A stretch of 64,000 bases of DNA from Neisseria arctica. Its GTDB lineage: Bacteria > Pseudomonadota > Gammaproteobacteria > Burkholderiales > Neisseriaceae. Position numbers and translations under genes: made by a program. Each line of letters starts with the position of its first letter. Position 1 is the first letter of the stretch. Shown one piece after another: positions 1-9,982 of the stretch. The notes below the pieces were generated by a model. The model searched no databases, was not told the DNA's origin, and saw only the letters and a program-made list of their open reading frames with translations. Where the stretch lies: positions 1,302,001 through 1,366,000 of the forward strand of contig NZ_CP091510.1 of the NCBI RefSeq assembly GCF_022870905.1. Reading direction: 5' to 3'.

Positions 1-80
1 CCGAAATAAAGAATCGTAATCATTGTGTTCAAACCATTATCGTATTATTTGTAACCACGGTATTTACAACCGCATTACAA

Positions 81-90
81 GCCGTCTGAA
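81..90 (+). repeat. DNA uptake sequence (DUS), single copy
   Basis: Exact 10-base core GCCGTCTGAA. The same word or its complement recurs about 40 times in the window, mostly between genes. In Neisseriaceae it is bound by the minor pilin ComP and marks DNA for natural transformation. Both the AT- and AG-prefixed 12-base dialect forms occur here. This copy is unpaired, so it is not a terminator. Positions 1-253 otherwise show no convincing gene. Confidence 0.9.
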
Positions 91-253
91 ACGCCTTGCC
101 TGTACCGTTTCCTACCGTGTTATGGAAATATTGTCAGAATTTTACCGCAAAACCCATCTTCATAAGGCTAAAGCGGCATCCTCCCTTTGGCGGATTGCAG
201 CCCGCTTCTTACGGTGATAGGGTATCCATCATTTTTACCAACCTGCCTTATCC

Positions 254-2167
254 ATGAATCTGATTGCACGGTTCCGCCGAAAATACACCGCCAGTTTATC
301 CGGGCGACTTAAACTGCTTACCTGTTTGTGGGTAGGCGCGGCTTTGTTTTCCATCGCTTTCACGCTGGTACTTTCATGGCGGCTGGAAGGCGCAGGGGCA
401 GCTATCAACGAGGCGGGCAGCCTGCGTATGCGTACCTACCGTTTGGCTTATCTGGCCGAGCGCCAAGCAGATTATGCGGTGATCGAAGCCCAACTGCAAT
501 CTTTCGAAGATGCACTGCATACCATTGAAAAAGGTGACCCCAAACGCCCGCTGTTTCTGCCCGATACACCGCAAATCCACCAAAATATGCATAATATGCA
601 GCAACATTGGTATCAGAATATCAAGCCGAAAATTCAGGCAGGCACCGTACCCGATGCCGCGCAACTCAAACAATTCGTCGGTATTATTGATGACTTTGTT
701 CTTTCGGTAGAAAAAATCAATACCCGCAATACCGAATGGCTCCGCCTTTTTCAGACGGCCTTGATGGTCATGGTATTGGTTGGTGCCGGTGTGATGGTGG
801 TATTACTGTATTTATGGGTAATCCGTCCGATTGATATTTTACGCGAAGGGGTAAGTGCCATCCGCAAAGGCCATTTCGGCACCCGCGTTGCCACCGGCAC
901 CGTTGCCGAATTTGACCAATTGGGCAAAGGCTTCAATCAGATGAGCGCACACCTGCAAACTCTCTATACCGACCTTGAAGGCCAAGTGGCTTTGCAAACG
1001 CGCAATCTCGAATTAAAAAACCACGAATTGGAAACGCTGTACCAAACCTCAAGCGAACTACACCAATCACAAACCTCCGTAAAAGCCGCCGATAATTTTC
1101 TCAATAAAGTATTACCTCAGCTACCGGCTTCGGCAGCCAGTATCCGGCTGCTTGATTTCGATAGGCAACGGATGGATTTAGTTGCCAGCAGTGGCTTGCC
1201 TCAAACAATGCAGAATGCTGAGCAATGCGAACATCTTGAAGACTGCCTTTGCGGAAAATCTGCCGCGCGTACAGACGGCTATCCCGTACAGTTTTACGAT
1301 ACGCATCAAAAGGTATCCGGTGAAAATATCGCAAAAACCTTATGCGAGCGTGTCGGCTTTGATGATATCGCTGTTTTCCAGATCCGCTACCAAGAGCAAA
1401 AAATCGGTATTCTCACACTGTATTTTTCAGGCGGCCTCAAACTATCCAACCAAGAGACCGCCCTACTCAAAGCACTGTGCGACCAACTCGGCGTAACCAT
1501 CGCCAATATCCGATTAGTAGAAGAAAGCCGACAATTAGCCGTATTACAAGAGCGTAACCTGATGGCACAAGGCCTGCACGATAGCATTGCCCAAACACTC
1601 ACCTTTCTCAACCTGCAAGTGCAAATGCTTGAAAGCGCCATGCAGCGCCAAGAACAAGAGCAAGCCGAAGAAAATCTGCGCTTTATCAAAGACGGCGTAC
1701 AAGAATGCTATGATGACGTACGCGAACTACTACTCAATTTCCGTACCAAAATCAGCCGTAAAGAATTTCCCGAAGCCGTGCATACTCTAATAAAACGCTT
1801 CGAACAACAAACCCAGATTCCCGCCGATATCCGTTGGCAGGGAGAAGGCTTTCCCCTTAGCAGCGACGAACAACTTCAAGTGATTTTCATCCTGCAAGAG
1901 AGTTTGTCGAACATCCGCAAACATGCCCAAGCCCGACATGTCGACATCCAGATTATCAACGAGCAAGATTTCATACTACGCATCCGCGACAACGGCATCG
2001 GTTTTGATACCGCCCGCCTCAAACAAATTTCCGGCGAGCACGTCGGACTGGGCATTATGCACGAGCGCGCACGTCGCATTCATGCAGAACTTAACATACA
2101 ATCCGGGGTAACCGAAGGTACTGAAATCACCCTTACCCTGCCACATCACGAAAGAACCGTAACATGA
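254..2167 (+). CDS. narQ: Nitrate/nitrite sensor histidine kinase NarQ/NarX type
   Basis: Inner-membrane sensor kinase that detects nitrate or nitrite in the periplasm and phosphorylates the partner regulator encoded next to it. Seen: transmembrane segments near residues 21-42 and 167-190; a periplasmic P-box just after the first segment (about 50-67, with AGSLRMRTYRLA), which is the ligand-binding signature of NarX/NarQ; a HAMP linker; a GAF-like central region with a cysteine cluster near 324-333; the HisKA_3 H-box GLHDSIAQ with the phospho-accepting His near 441; and the N- and G-boxes of the ATPase near 547 and 578. At 637 residues it is somewhat longer than E. coli NarQ. Its last codon overlaps the start of the regulator gene (ATGA), so the two are translationally coupled. 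In Neisseria this pair is called NarQ/NarP; assignment to NarQ rather than NarX is by lineage. Confidence 0.93.
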   Translation: MNLIARFRRKYTASLSGRLKLLTCLWVGAALFSIAFTLVLSWRLEGAGAAINEAGSLRMRTYRLAYLAERQADYAVIEAQLQSFEDALHTIEKGDPKRPLFLPDTPQIHQNMHNMQQHWYQNIKPKIQAGTVPDAAQLKQFVGIIDDFVLSVEKINTRNTEWLRLFQTALMVMVLVGAGVMVVLLYLWVIRPIDILREGVSAIRKGHFGTRVATGTVAEFDQLGKGFNQMSAHLQTLYTDLEGQVALQTRNLELKNHELETLYQTSSELHQSQTSVKAADNFLNKVLPQLPASAASIRLLDFDRQRMDLVASSGLPQTMQNAEQCEHLEDCLCGKSAARTDGYPVQFYDTHQKVSGENIAKTLCERVGFDDIAVFQIRYQEQKIGILTLYFSGGLKLSNQETALLKALCDQLGVTIANIRLVEESRQLAVLQERNLMAQGLHDSIAQTLTFLNLQVQMLESAMQRQEQEQAEENLRFIKDGVQECYDDVRELLLNFRTKISRKEFPEAVHTLIKRFEQQTQIPADIRWQGEGFPLSSDEQLQVIFILQESLSNIRKHAQARHVDIQIINEQDFILRIRDNGIGFDTARLKQISGEHVGLGIMHERARRIHAELNIQSGVTEGTEITLTLPHHERTVT

Positions 2168-2817
2168 GCCATATTAAAATTGCATTAATCGATGACCACA
2201 CACTATTTCGCAGCGGAATCAAAGCATTGCTTTCAAGACAGAACGATTTTGAAATCGTCGGCGAAGCTGCCGATGGCCTAGCCGGAGTCAAGTTGGTAGA
2301 GCAGGTGTGTCCCGACATTGTACTACTGGATTTGGATATGCCCGTAATGAACGGCCGCGAAGCCTTGGCACAAATCCTTAGTGCCAAGCCCGAACAAACC
2401 GTAGTGATGCTGACCGTATCGGAAGACAGCGACGATCTCACCGAATGTATGCGTATCGGCGCACGCGGCTTTCTGCTGAAAAATATCAATGCCGACTTTT
2501 TACTTGAAAGCATCCGCAAAGCCGTAGACGGTGATAACGTTTTTTCGCCCGAAATGACGGCACGCCTGGTTCAATCGCTGATTTCCCCCACCACTCCGCC
2601 AAAAAACCAAGAATTAGCCAGCCTAACACCTAGGGAAATGGAAATTCTCGGCCACTTGGCCGCGGGCCACAGTAATAAAGTGATTGCCCGCCATTTGGAT
2701 TTAGCCGAATCCACTATTAAAGTACACGTGCAAAATATCTTACGTAAACTTGAGCTAACCAGCCGAGTACAGGCAGCCGTATATGCCGTACAGCACAACG
2801 TACCGCAACCGGACTAG
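2164..2817 (+). CDS. narP: Nitrate/nitrite response regulator NarP/NarL family
   Basis: DNA-binding response regulator phosphorylated by the kinase encoded immediately upstream. In Neisseria this system controls denitrification genes such as aniA and norB (established knowledge). Seen: an N-terminal receiver domain with the acidic pair at residues 10-11, the phospho-acceptor Asp near 56 in VLLDLDMP and the conserved Lys near 106; a C-terminal LuxR/GerE helix-turn-helix from about 153 to 210 (LTPREMEIL, then AESTIKVHVQNILRKL). The length of 217 residues is usual. The start overlaps the end of the kinase gene by four bases. The gene ends before a strong bidirectional terminator. Confidence 0.93.
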   Translation: MSHIKIALIDDHTLFRSGIKALLSRQNDFEIVGEAADGLAGVKLVEQVCPDIVLLDLDMPVMNGREALAQILSAKPEQTVVMLTVSEDSDDLTECMRIGARGFLLKNINADFLLESIRKAVDGDNVFSPEMTARLVQSLISPTTPPKNQELASLTPREMEILGHLAAGHSNKVIARHLDLAESTIKVHVQNILRKLELTSRVQAAVYAVQHNVPQPD

Positions 2818-2892
2818 AAAACATAGCCGAGCACAAAAATGAAGCGGTAAGCCCGTTTCACTTTCCTTGTATTCGGGTAAATCAACCTTAAA

Positions 2893-2918
2893 AAAAGAGA
2901 CCCTTCCGGGTCTCTTTT
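2893..2918. terminator. Bidirectional intrinsic terminator between narP and MHS transporter
   Basis: Perfect 11-base inverted repeat (arms 2893-2903 and 2908-2918, loop TTCC) with A-rich and T-rich outer arms, so it can end transcripts from both convergent genes. An inverted DUS overlaps its right edge (ending near 2927). Confidence 0.9.
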
Positions 2919-2932
2919 CAGACGGCATTATT

Positions 2933-4288
2933 TCAATTGCGGCTCACTTTCACCAAACTAACATCTTTTGTCTCGTGTACGCTCCATAATGCCAATAACG
3001 ATAAAATACCGTTTACGGCCAAATAAACGCCTACACCCATTAAACCGTAATTTTCATTCAATTTAATCGCCACAATAGTTGCAATCGACGCTCCGACAAT
3101 AGCGGCAAAATTATATGCAAGCGATGCGCCCGAATAGCGTACTTCAGTAGGGAAAAGCTCAGGCAACAAAGCGGCCATCGGGCCGAAAGTACAACCCATC
3201 AACACCATACCGACCAAAATAAAAGCCAAAACACTGACAGGTGTACCGTTCAGCAGAAACAAGGGCATCGCCAAACCGAAAATAATAATAAGCAAGGTTA
3301 TGCCGATCAACCAAGCACGGCGGCCGATTTTATCTGCAAAAATACCTGAAATACTGGTAAAAATACCAAACACCACCGCTCCGATCATCAAAAATCCGGT
3401 AAAGGTATTTGCCGCGATACCCAAACCCGTAGGATGTCCTGACGGCGACAAAGCCACAGGGCTTTTAGAATAAACCTGCACAAATGCCGTCATCACATAA
3501 AACAGCACATACGTTGCAGTCATGATAAACGTACCCTGCAGAATCGGCTTGATATGCTTCACCATCACCTCTTTTACCGGCGCATCCACTTTCAAACCTT
3601 TATCTTCAACTTCTTTAAAGACATGGCTTTCATGCAGCGTCAGGCGCATATAAAGACCGATTAACACCAAAACAATCGAAATTAGAAAAGGAATACGCCA
3701 AGCCCATTCAACCAACGCATCGGCACCAAAAATCGCACTCACGCCGAAAAAGGCACCGTTAGCCAATAACAGACCGATGGGTGCTCCCAATTGCGGAAAT
3801 GTACCGAACCAGGCACGCTTGCCCTCGGGAGCGTTTTCCGTAGCAACCAGAGCCGCACCGCCCCATTCTCCGCCTAAGCCAAGCCCCTGCCCGATACGGC
3901 AGATACACAAAAACAAAGGTGCCCAAATACCGATACTTTGATAAGTGGGCAACAAACCGATGGCAACGGTAGAAATCCCCATAGTTAGCAAAGAAGCCAC
4001 TAAAGTTTTCTTACGGCCAATTTTATCGCCGAAATGTCCGAAAAGTGCCGATCCCAAAGGGCGGGCAAAAAAAGCCAAAGCCAATGTGGAAAGTGAAAGC
4101 AAAATAGCAACGCCGGGGTTGCTTTTGTCGAAGAACTGGGTATTGAACACCAGCACAGCTGCTGCCGCATAGATATAGTAATCGTAAAATTCGATAGCCG
4201 TACCGATCATTGAGGCAACCGCCACTTTGTACGGATCGTTGCGCAACACGGCCTCTTGCCCGTCTGCACCCCGGGTAATATTACTCAT
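2933..4288 (-). CDS. MHS-family (metabolite:H+ symporter) MFS transporter
   Basis: Twelve-helix major facilitator transporter of the ProP/ShiA/KgtP/YhjE group, predicted to import a small organic acid or osmolyte with protons. Seen: the first helix motif GTAIEFYDYYIY; loop signature RPLGSALFGHFGDKIGRKK between helices 2 and 3; R-rich G-x-G-GEWGG sequence after helix 4 (GLGLGGEWGGAAL); repeated FADKIGRR in the second half. I place the start at the ATG at 4286-4288, giving 451 residues. The reading frame continues 85 codons upstream, but that part is not family-like and runs into a DUS. The substrate cannot be told from the sequence. The gene stands alone and is divergent from glnD. Confidence 0.85.
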   Translation of the reverse strand: MSNITRGADGQEAVLRNDPYKVAVASMIGTAIEFYDYYIYAAAAVLVFNTQFFDKSNPGVAILLSLSTLALAFFARPLGSALFGHFGDKIGRKKTLVASLLTMGISTVAIGLLPTYQSIGIWAPLFLCICRIGQGLGLGGEWGGAALVATENAPEGKRAWFGTFPQLGAPIGLLLANGAFFGVSAIFGADALVEWAWRIPFLISIVLVLIGLYMRLTLHESHVFKEVEDKGLKVDAPVKEVMVKHIKPILQGTFIMTATYVLFYVMTAFVQVYSKSPVALSPSGHPTGLGIAANTFTGFLMIGAVVFGIFTSISGIFADKIGRRAWLIGITLLIIIFGLAMPLFLLNGTPVSVLAFILVGMVLMGCTFGPMAALLPELFPTEVRYSGASLAYNFAAIVGASIATIVAIKLNENYGLMGVGVYLAVNGILSLLALWSVHETKDVSLVKVSRN

Positions 4289-4680
4289 TTTCAGATGCAC
4301 TCCAAAATATTGTCTGTTAAATAAACACCGCTTATTTGCCGTCGGATAGACAGTTAACCCGGAGTTGTGCATCTGTGCTTTGTGAGCGAGATATCCCTCG
4401 GAATAAGCATATGGTAGTGCGTTCTTCAGGCCAATCAGGTTTTGCGGCAGTATCGTACCCAATATAGCAAGTTTACAAAAAACCATCAATTGTAAACTTA
4501 GGTAACTCCGGAGCCATTCATGCCGTCTGAAAATTTTCGGCATTGCGGTGGTTGTTTTTCTCTAAAACAATACCTCACCGGTGCAGCCAAACCATTTTTT
4601 TTATGGCATGATTCAACAGTTCACCCTTTTCCGCCGGGTTCGATAACACCCGCGCTATGCGCCATATCGGAAGATTTATT
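4289..4680. other. Divergent intergenic region with one DUS
   Basis: About 390 bases between the transporter and glnD start codons. It must hold both promoters but I cannot assign them. It contains one ATGCCGTCTGAA uptake sequence at 4520-4531 and no recognisable gene. Confidence 0.6.
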
Positions 4681-7239
4681 ATGCAAACCCTTATTCAATC
4701 CGTTCAGCAGGAACTGCGTCTAAAAAAGCAGCAAGCCGTAGACGCCTACCGTGAGAATCGTCAGCCCAATCTTTTTTTCGAACGATACGGCAATGCGCTA
4801 GATACTGCATTGGGTACGCTATGGGCTGAATTTTTTGCAGGCAGGCCTTTATGTTTGCTGGCAACCGGCGGTTACGGACGCGGCGAAATGTATCCCTTTT
4901 CAGATTTGGATTTAGCTATTGTTTCCGAAGAGGCGCTTACCGAAGGCGAACAAGAAAATATCGCTCTGTTTATACAAACCTTATGGGATATGCAACTGGC
5001 TCCGGCTGTAAAAGCCGGTAGTATCAACGAATTATGCGCAAGCGCCGCCGAAGATATTACGGGCGATACTGCTTTTTTAGAAGCGCGTTTTTTATGCGGT
5101 AGCCATCTCGTAGCTGAAAAAATGTTTATCCATTTGGGCTTCCAACGAGATACCGCCACTTTTATCGAAGCCAAATTAGTAGAAATGCAGCAAAGGCACG
5201 ATAAATCCCAAGGCTCCGGCGCTGTCTTAGAACCCAACGTCAAAACGTGCCCGGGCGGGCTGCGCGACATTCATACAATGCTATGGCTAGCTAAAGTACA
5301 AGGCTTGGAAGCCGATATTCATACCCTGATCAGCCAAGGCATTATTACCCGCACCGAAGCGGGTATGCTGATGAACAGCCATAAACAGCTGGCTAAAATA
5401 CGTATCGACCTGCACCTGACAGCAGGACGGGAAGAAGACCGGCTGATTTTCGACCTGCAAACCCAAGTGGCCGCTAATCAAGGGCTGCAAGACGACAAGC
5501 GAAATATCAAAAGTGAGAAACTGATGCGGGCGCTTTACCGTGCCACCAAGACAGTCAAACAGCTCAACGGCATTCTACTACCCATGTTGCGCGGTCGCGT
5601 ATATTCTCGCCTGCCGCGAATCGTTTACGATATCGATGAAGACTATTATCAAGTGGGCAACCAAATCGCTGCCAAAGATAAAAAATTATTTATCAAAAAG
5701 CCTACCCATATTTTCAAAATCATCCAGCTTTTGCAAAGCCGCAACGATCTCACCGACATTGCCCCGCAAACCCTGCGTGCTTGGTGGGCTGCCTCACAAC
5801 GTATCAATGAAGACTTTTACCAAAATCGGGTCAACCGCGAACGTTTTATCAGTTTTTTCAAACAAGGCAGCGGCCTTACCCACGTTGCCCGTTTTCTGAA
5901 CCTGTATGGCGTGCTAGGACGTTACCTGCCTGCCTGGGGAAAAATCGTCGGGCTATTACAGCATGATTTGTTTCACATCTATCCGGTAGACGACCATATT
6001 CTGATGGTTTTGCGCAACATGAGGCGGCTGGCTATGGATGCCCACAGTCATGAGCTCCCATTTGCATCAGCCCTGATGAATTCTTTCGAGCACAAATATA
6101 TCTTATATTTGGCTGCTGTTTTTCATGATATCGCCAAAGGCCGGGGCGGCGATCATTCCGAACAAGGTATGGCGGATGCCCGCGACTTCGCCCGCGACCA
6201 CTTTATGCCCGAAACAGACAGTGATTTGCTGGTGTGGTTAGTAGAAAACCACCTGCTGATGTCTGCTACCGCTCAAAAAGAAGATATCCAAGATCCCGAC
6301 GTCATCGCTCGTTTTTGCAGTAAGGTTCAATCCCAAGAACGGCTGAATGCCCTTTACTTGCTTACCGTAGCCGATATTCGCGGCACTAATCCCAAATTGT
6401 GGAATGACTGGAAAGCCAATCTTCTACAAAACCTCTTTCACGCTGCTGCCCGACATTTTGCAGGTGAAACCCGAGACCGTTCGGTCATTGTCAGCCGCCG
6501 CCAAAAAAGTGCGCAAGAACTACTCTCCCACACCGGTACGCCTGAAAAACAACAAAAAAAATTGTGGCAGGTACTCGGCCCTGCCTATTTCGTGCGCCAC
6601 GAATCACAAGAAATTTTGTGGCACTGCGCCAATCTCGTTCATAACATAGAAACCGCACAAGCACGCAGCCGCATATCGCCCGATGGCAATACTTTGCAGG
6701 TGATGGTATTTATGCCCAATGCCGCCCGTGTATTTGCCCGCTTGTGCCGTATTTTCAGCCATCATGGCCTCAATATTCTTTCGGCCCGTGCCTATGTAAC
6801 CGAACATAATTATCTGCTCGATACTTTCATCGTACAAATACCCGCCCGCCACCAAAGCAGCGATTATCCCTATATACAAAGTGCCCTCGAAGCCGAACTG
6901 AACAACTTCATCCACGGTTTTCATACCGAAGACGACGCTACCTGCGGTATCCGTAGTCGCCGCAGCCGCCATCTGCCGATAGCACCGCATATCGTTTTAA
7001 CACCCGAGGAAAACCGCCCCGGCTGGTACACGCTGGAGCTTATTGCCGTTAACCGGCCTTATTTGTTGGCCAATATCGCCGAAGTCTTGTCCGACCAAAA
7101 CATCAGTTTGCGCTATGCCAAAATCACCACGCTGGATGAGCGCGTGGAAGACAGCTTCGTGCTTTATTGCCCGCATTTGGAAAACCCCAAAAACCAATTG
7201 GAACTCAAGCGCGCCCTGTTGGAACAGTTAAGTAATTAA
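4681..7239 (+). CDS. glnD: [Protein-PII] uridylyltransferase / uridylyl-removing enzyme
   Basis: Bifunctional sensor of glutamine that adds UMP to, or removes it from, the PII protein and so sets nitrogen assimilation. Seen: nucleotidyltransferase motif GGYGRGE followed by SDLDLA around residues 60-80; GlnE/GlnD linker; HD phosphohydrolase motif [16 protein letters not shown] near 480, the removing activity; two C-terminal ACT domains near 670 and 780 that bind glutamine. The start is taken at 4681 because GGAAG lies seven to eight bases upstream; an ATG eight codons earlier lacks a good site. The resulting 852 residues match the family. It is followed by a DUS-pair terminator and appears to be monocistronic. 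Confidence 0.95.
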   Translation: MQTLIQSVQQELRLKKQQAVDAYRENRQPNLFFERYGNALDTALGTLWAEFFAGRPLCLLATGGYGRGEMYPFSDLDLAIVSEEALTEGEQENIALFIQTLWDMQLAPAVKAGSINELCASAAEDITGDTAFLEARFLCGSHLVAEKMFIHLGFQRDTATFIEAKLVEMQQRHDKSQGSGAVLEPNVKTCPGGLRDIHTMLWLAKVQGLEADIHTLISQGIITRTEAGMLMNSHKQLAKIRIDLHLTAGREEDRLIFDLQTQVAANQGLQDDKRNIKSEKLMRALYRATKTVKQLNGILLPMLRGRVYSRLPRIVYDIDEDYYQVGNQIAAKDKKLFIKKPTHIFKIIQLLQSRNDLTDIAPQTLRAWWAASQRINEDFYQNRVNRERFISFFKQGSGLTHVARFLNLYGVLGRYLPAWGKIVGLLQHDLFHIYPVDDHILMVLRNMRRLAMDAHSHELPFASALMNSFEHKYILYLAAVFHDIAKGRGGDHSEQGMADARDFARDHFMPETDSDLLVWLVENHLLMSATAQKEDIQDPDVIARFCSKVQSQERLNALYLLTVADIRGTNPKLWNDWKANLLQNLFHAAARHFAGETRDRSVIVSRRQKSAQELLSHTGTPEKQQKKLWQVLGPAYFVRHESQEILWHCANLVHNIETAQARSRISPDGNTLQVMVFMPNAARVFARLCRIFSHHGLNILSARAYVTEHNYLLDTFIVQIPARHQSSDYPYIQSALEAELNNFIHGFHTEDDATCGIRSRRSRHLPIAPHIVLTPEENRPGWYTLELIAVNRPYLLANIAEVLSDQNISLRYAKITTLDERVEDSFVLYCPHLENPKNQLELKRALLEQLSN

Positions 7240-7280
7240 TCCAAGGCCGTCTGAAAATATTCAAAACTTTCCGCCAAAAT

Positions 7281-7316
7281 AAAATGCCGTCTGAAAATAT
7301 TTTCAGACGGCATTTT
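7281..7316. terminator. DUS-pair terminator, glnD/dusC
   Basis: Perfect 36-base palindrome made of two inverted uptake sequences flanked by A and T runs, between the convergent glnD and dusC genes. It can act in both directions. A single DUS also lies at 7245-7254. Confidence 0.92.
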
Positions 7317-8300
7317 TCAAATAAAAATCGCTTTATCTGTATATTCAAACTGCGACAAAGCCTGTTCAAGTACTTCTGCCTCTTTAATAGTACGAATATG
7401 CTCAAACAATAATTGAGCTTCCGGATAAACCTTACGCAGCATCCCCAACCATTGCTTCAACCGTGCTACCGGATATTTATTGTTCGCCTCTTTTTTCAAA
7501 CACAAATCAAAAAACAAGCGTATCCAATCCATCACTTCTGAAAATTGTGCTTCTACTACCGTTGTTCCATGCTCATATTGTGCGATTTGTCTGGCCAAAT
7601 CAGGCCTCATCACCGCACCGCGCCCAAGCATAATGCTGTCGCATCCGCTTTCAGCCTTAATGCCGATATAATCGTTTAAGGTGAAAACATCACCGTTGGC
7701 CGTTACCGGAATATTAACCGTATCACGTATTTTCCTTACCCAGCGCCAATGTGCCGGCGGTTCGTAGCCTTCTACTTTGGTACGGGCATGAACGGTTAGC
7801 GCACATGCCCCTCCTTCGGCAATCGCACAAGCATTTTCTAAAGCCAGTGATTTGTCTTCGAAACCCAACCTCATTTTTGCAGTGAGCGGGATGTGCGGCG
7901 GCAATGCAGAACGTAAAGTCTGCACAATATGCTGGATAAGCTCAGGCTCTTTCAAAAGCACCGCCCCGCCCTTGTGCTTGTTCACCGTAGGCGCCGGGCA
8001 GCCGAAATTAAGATCAATTTTATCCACGCCTAAGCGAACCGCTGCCAAAGCGTTTACAGCCATGTTCTCAGCATCACTACCCAATAATTGGACGGTACAA
8101 GGCACCCCTGCATAAGTACGGTTGCCATTAGCAATTTCAGGAACATATTTCAACCAGGTTTGGCGGGAATGAACCGTATGGGTGATGCGTACAAATTCAC
8201 TAACACATTCATCAAAGCCACCGATACGGGTAAGCAGGTCCCGCATTACATCATCACAAAGCCCCTGCATCGGAGCCAGAACCAAACGGTGAGTGTTCAT
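7317..8300 (-). CDS. dusC: tRNA-dihydrouridine synthase C
   Basis: Flavin enzyme that reduces a specific uridine in tRNA to dihydrouridine (position 16 for DusC, family knowledge). Seen: N-terminal LAPMQGLCD typical of Dus proteins; the DusC-like FDECVSEFVRI segment; NFGCPAPTVNKHKGG with the catalytic Cys near residue 97; KMRLGFED and HARTKVEGY; flavin-phosphate motif GDVFTLNDY and GRGAVMRPDL. The ATG at 8298-8300 gives 327 residues, close to the usual size; a TTG one codon earlier is less likely. The stop codon abuts the DUS terminator. A hairpin just upstream separates it from the lipoprotein gene, so it probably has its own promoter. Confidence 0.92.
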   Translation of the reverse strand: MNTHRLVLAPMQGLCDDVMRDLLTRIGGFDECVSEFVRITHTVHSRQTWLKYVPEIANGNRTYAGVPCTVQLLGSDAENMAVNALAAVRLGVDKIDLNFGCPAPTVNKHKGGAVLLKEPELIQHIVQTLRSALPPHIPLTAKMRLGFEDKSLALENACAIAEGGACALTVHARTKVEGYEPPAHWRWVRKIRDTVNIPVTANGDVFTLNDYIGIKAESGCDSIMLGRGAVMRPDLARQIAQYEHGTTVVEAQFSEVMDWIRLFFDLCLKKEANNKYPVARLKQWLGMLRKVYPEAQLLFEHIRTIKEAEVLEQALSQFEYTDKAIFI

Positions 8301-8329
8301 CAAGATATACCAAAATATTAAAAAATATC

Positions 8330-8356
8330 AGCGGGTTTGAATCTTTCAAACCCGCT
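8330..8356 (-). terminator. Terminator downstream of the lipoprotein gene
   Basis: Perfect 12-base stem (8330-8341 with 8345-8356) and three-base loop. On the minus strand it is followed by a T-rich stretch. It lies between the end of the lipoprotein gene and the start of dusC. Confidence 0.82.
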
Positions 8357-8380
8357 GCTTCAACAGCCCATAAGTTTATT

Positions 8381-9814
8381 TTAGCGGCGGTGGTACTTTT
8401 TGACTACCGGTTTGCGAACTTCATCCGACTTTTCAAGCAAATCTGCCGACTCTGATTGATACCCGATATCATGTCCTTCGTCTTTCGCTGATTGTTTACT
8501 TTTTTCATTCCACATAAATGCTTCGGAAAGATCGGTAAAAGTAATCACATCTTGACGATTACGGTCTAAAGTGAAAACAGGCTTTCCATAACGATAAACC
8601 AAATTGGCATCAATATTCAAAACATGCTGCTCGGCATTAACTTGGGCATAGTTGCGTACTCCCAAAACCCGCCCGTTTCGGTTTAGATAAAAACTTGTAT
8701 AGTAATCGCTGCCAAAGTATTTTTTGAAATCGAATTCTGCCATTGCTTTTGACAATTTTTCAGCAGAATCGCGCGCCTCTTCGATTTTCTGCTCATCTAT
8801 ATTTTGCTCGGGCAAAGTTTTTTGCAAATAATCAAAATGCTGCCTGTATGCTTTTATAAAAGCATCGGCATAGGCAGTTTTTGTCGGCTTGTCCCACCGG
8901 ATTTCCAAGCGGTATTTAGCGCCTAATTCTTTGGCAAACTCGTCTTTCTCTGCCAATCGATAAGTTTCCGCAGGCAATGAGCCGTATGCGCTATACGATG
9001 CCAATACCCATGCCCTAAAAATATTCCGTAACGGTATGTCATCCAAAGTACCTTTCGGTAAGGTGAAACGGAATGGTTCGTTTAACATACGCAAACGCAT
9101 CGGAGAAGCAACGAAAAAATCCAATATTGCCGTAATACTGCCCGGAGCTTCCATAGTAAGGCTCAGATTTTTCAAATCAAATAAAAGCGGCAGTTTCATA
9201 CTGCTATATTCATTACGTCCCCGCATAAGCAATTCGGGCGTTAACTCCAACAATTCTTCGCGTAAATCAACCGCTCCCGCATATTTCAGACGGCCACTTT
9301 CCAAATATTGGGTTAGATTGGGATATTGTTCTAAAGCTCGCGTCGCTAATACACCTACATTCTCACTTTCCTCGGATGAACCAAGTATGGTTGACAACAA
9401 ATCTCCCTCTGCTGCATTTTCATCAGCTCCGCTTACAGACTCATCCGCCAACGACAATGTGGCTGTTTCATTGTTTCCTGTATCTTCCCCATCCGGCAGC
9501 TTACTTTCCTTATCTGCAGACTTCATAGGTAAAACACCTTCATATCCGTCTGTCTGTCCTGCTTTTTCAGTATCGCCCTCTTTCAAAGCAATTTTACGGC
9601 TCTTTTCAAAAGCCTGGGAATCAGAGGGCACTCCCTTATTTTTCTCACTTAAGAAAATACGCATTTCACCGCTGAAATTGTAGCTGCTATCCTGCTTTGT
9701 ACTACGCTCCATCGCGATTTTCATCATATCTTGCGGAGATTTTCCGTTTAATGTACCGCAAGCACTTAAACCAAAGACAACAGGCAGCAATACCGCCAAT
9801 ACAGTCCTCCTCAT
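8381..9814 (-). CDS. Conserved Neisseria-type outer lipoprotein, function unknown
   Basis: I do not recognise a functional family. Seen: a lipoprotein signal peptide with lipobox LSAC (Cys at residue 19), so the mature protein is lipid-anchored; a Ser/Glu/Asp-rich disordered stretch about residues 70-150; then a folded region of some 300 residues; and a lysine-rich tail ending KKYHRR. There is no transmembrane helix after the signal. The start is well supported by AAGGAAAAGGAT directly upstream. It is followed by its own terminator and is divergent from the reductase gene. The charged tail and low-complexity region suggest an envelope-associated structural or assembly role, but this is inference. 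Confidence 0.75.
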   Translation of the reverse strand: MRRTVLAVLLPVVFGLSACGTLNGKSPQDMMKIAMERSTKQDSSYNFSGEMRIFLSEKNKGVPSDSQAFEKSRKIALKEGDTEKAGQTDGYEGVLPMKSADKESKLPDGEDTGNNETATLSLADESVSGADENAAEGDLLSTILGSSEESENVGVLATRALEQYPNLTQYLESGRLKYAGAVDLREELLELTPELLMRGRNEYSSMKLPLLFDLKNLSLTMEAPGSITAILDFFVASPMRLRMLNEPFRFTLPKGTLDDIPLRNIFRAWVLASYSAYGSLPAETYRLAEKDEFAKELGAKYRLEIRWDKPTKTAYADAFIKAYRQHFDYLQKTLPEQNIDEQKIEEARDSAEKLSKAMAEFDFKKYFGSDYYTSFYLNRNGRVLGVRNYAQVNAEQHVLNIDANLVYRYGKPVFTLDRNRQDVITFTDLSEAFMWNEKSKQSAKDEGHDIGYQSESADLLEKSDEVRKPVVKKYHRR

Positions 9815-9982
9815 ATCCTTTTCCTTTTAAAATATAAAATTTATTCAATATTCTAAACAAATTCTTAACAATCTCCAATACAAAAAAGGTCATTAACCAA
9901 TATCGCCCATCGTTGGCATATGCAGTATCATGTACAAAATCACTATTTATCATCTACGCCTTCAACACCACCCGTCATTATT

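Noticed and set aside
23..217. Open frame of 64 codons at the left edge
   Set aside because: Contains an uptake sequence, has no recognisable domain or ribosome binding site, and lies in the narQ leader.
4289..4543. 85-codon N-terminal extension of the MHS transporter
   Set aside because: Not family-like, includes DUS sequence at its start; the internal ATG at 4288 begins exactly where homology begins.
9036..9683. Long plus-strand frame of 215 codons inside the lipoprotein gene
   Set aside because: Antisense shadow of a gene with a signal peptide, good binding site and terminator; no domain in the antisense product.
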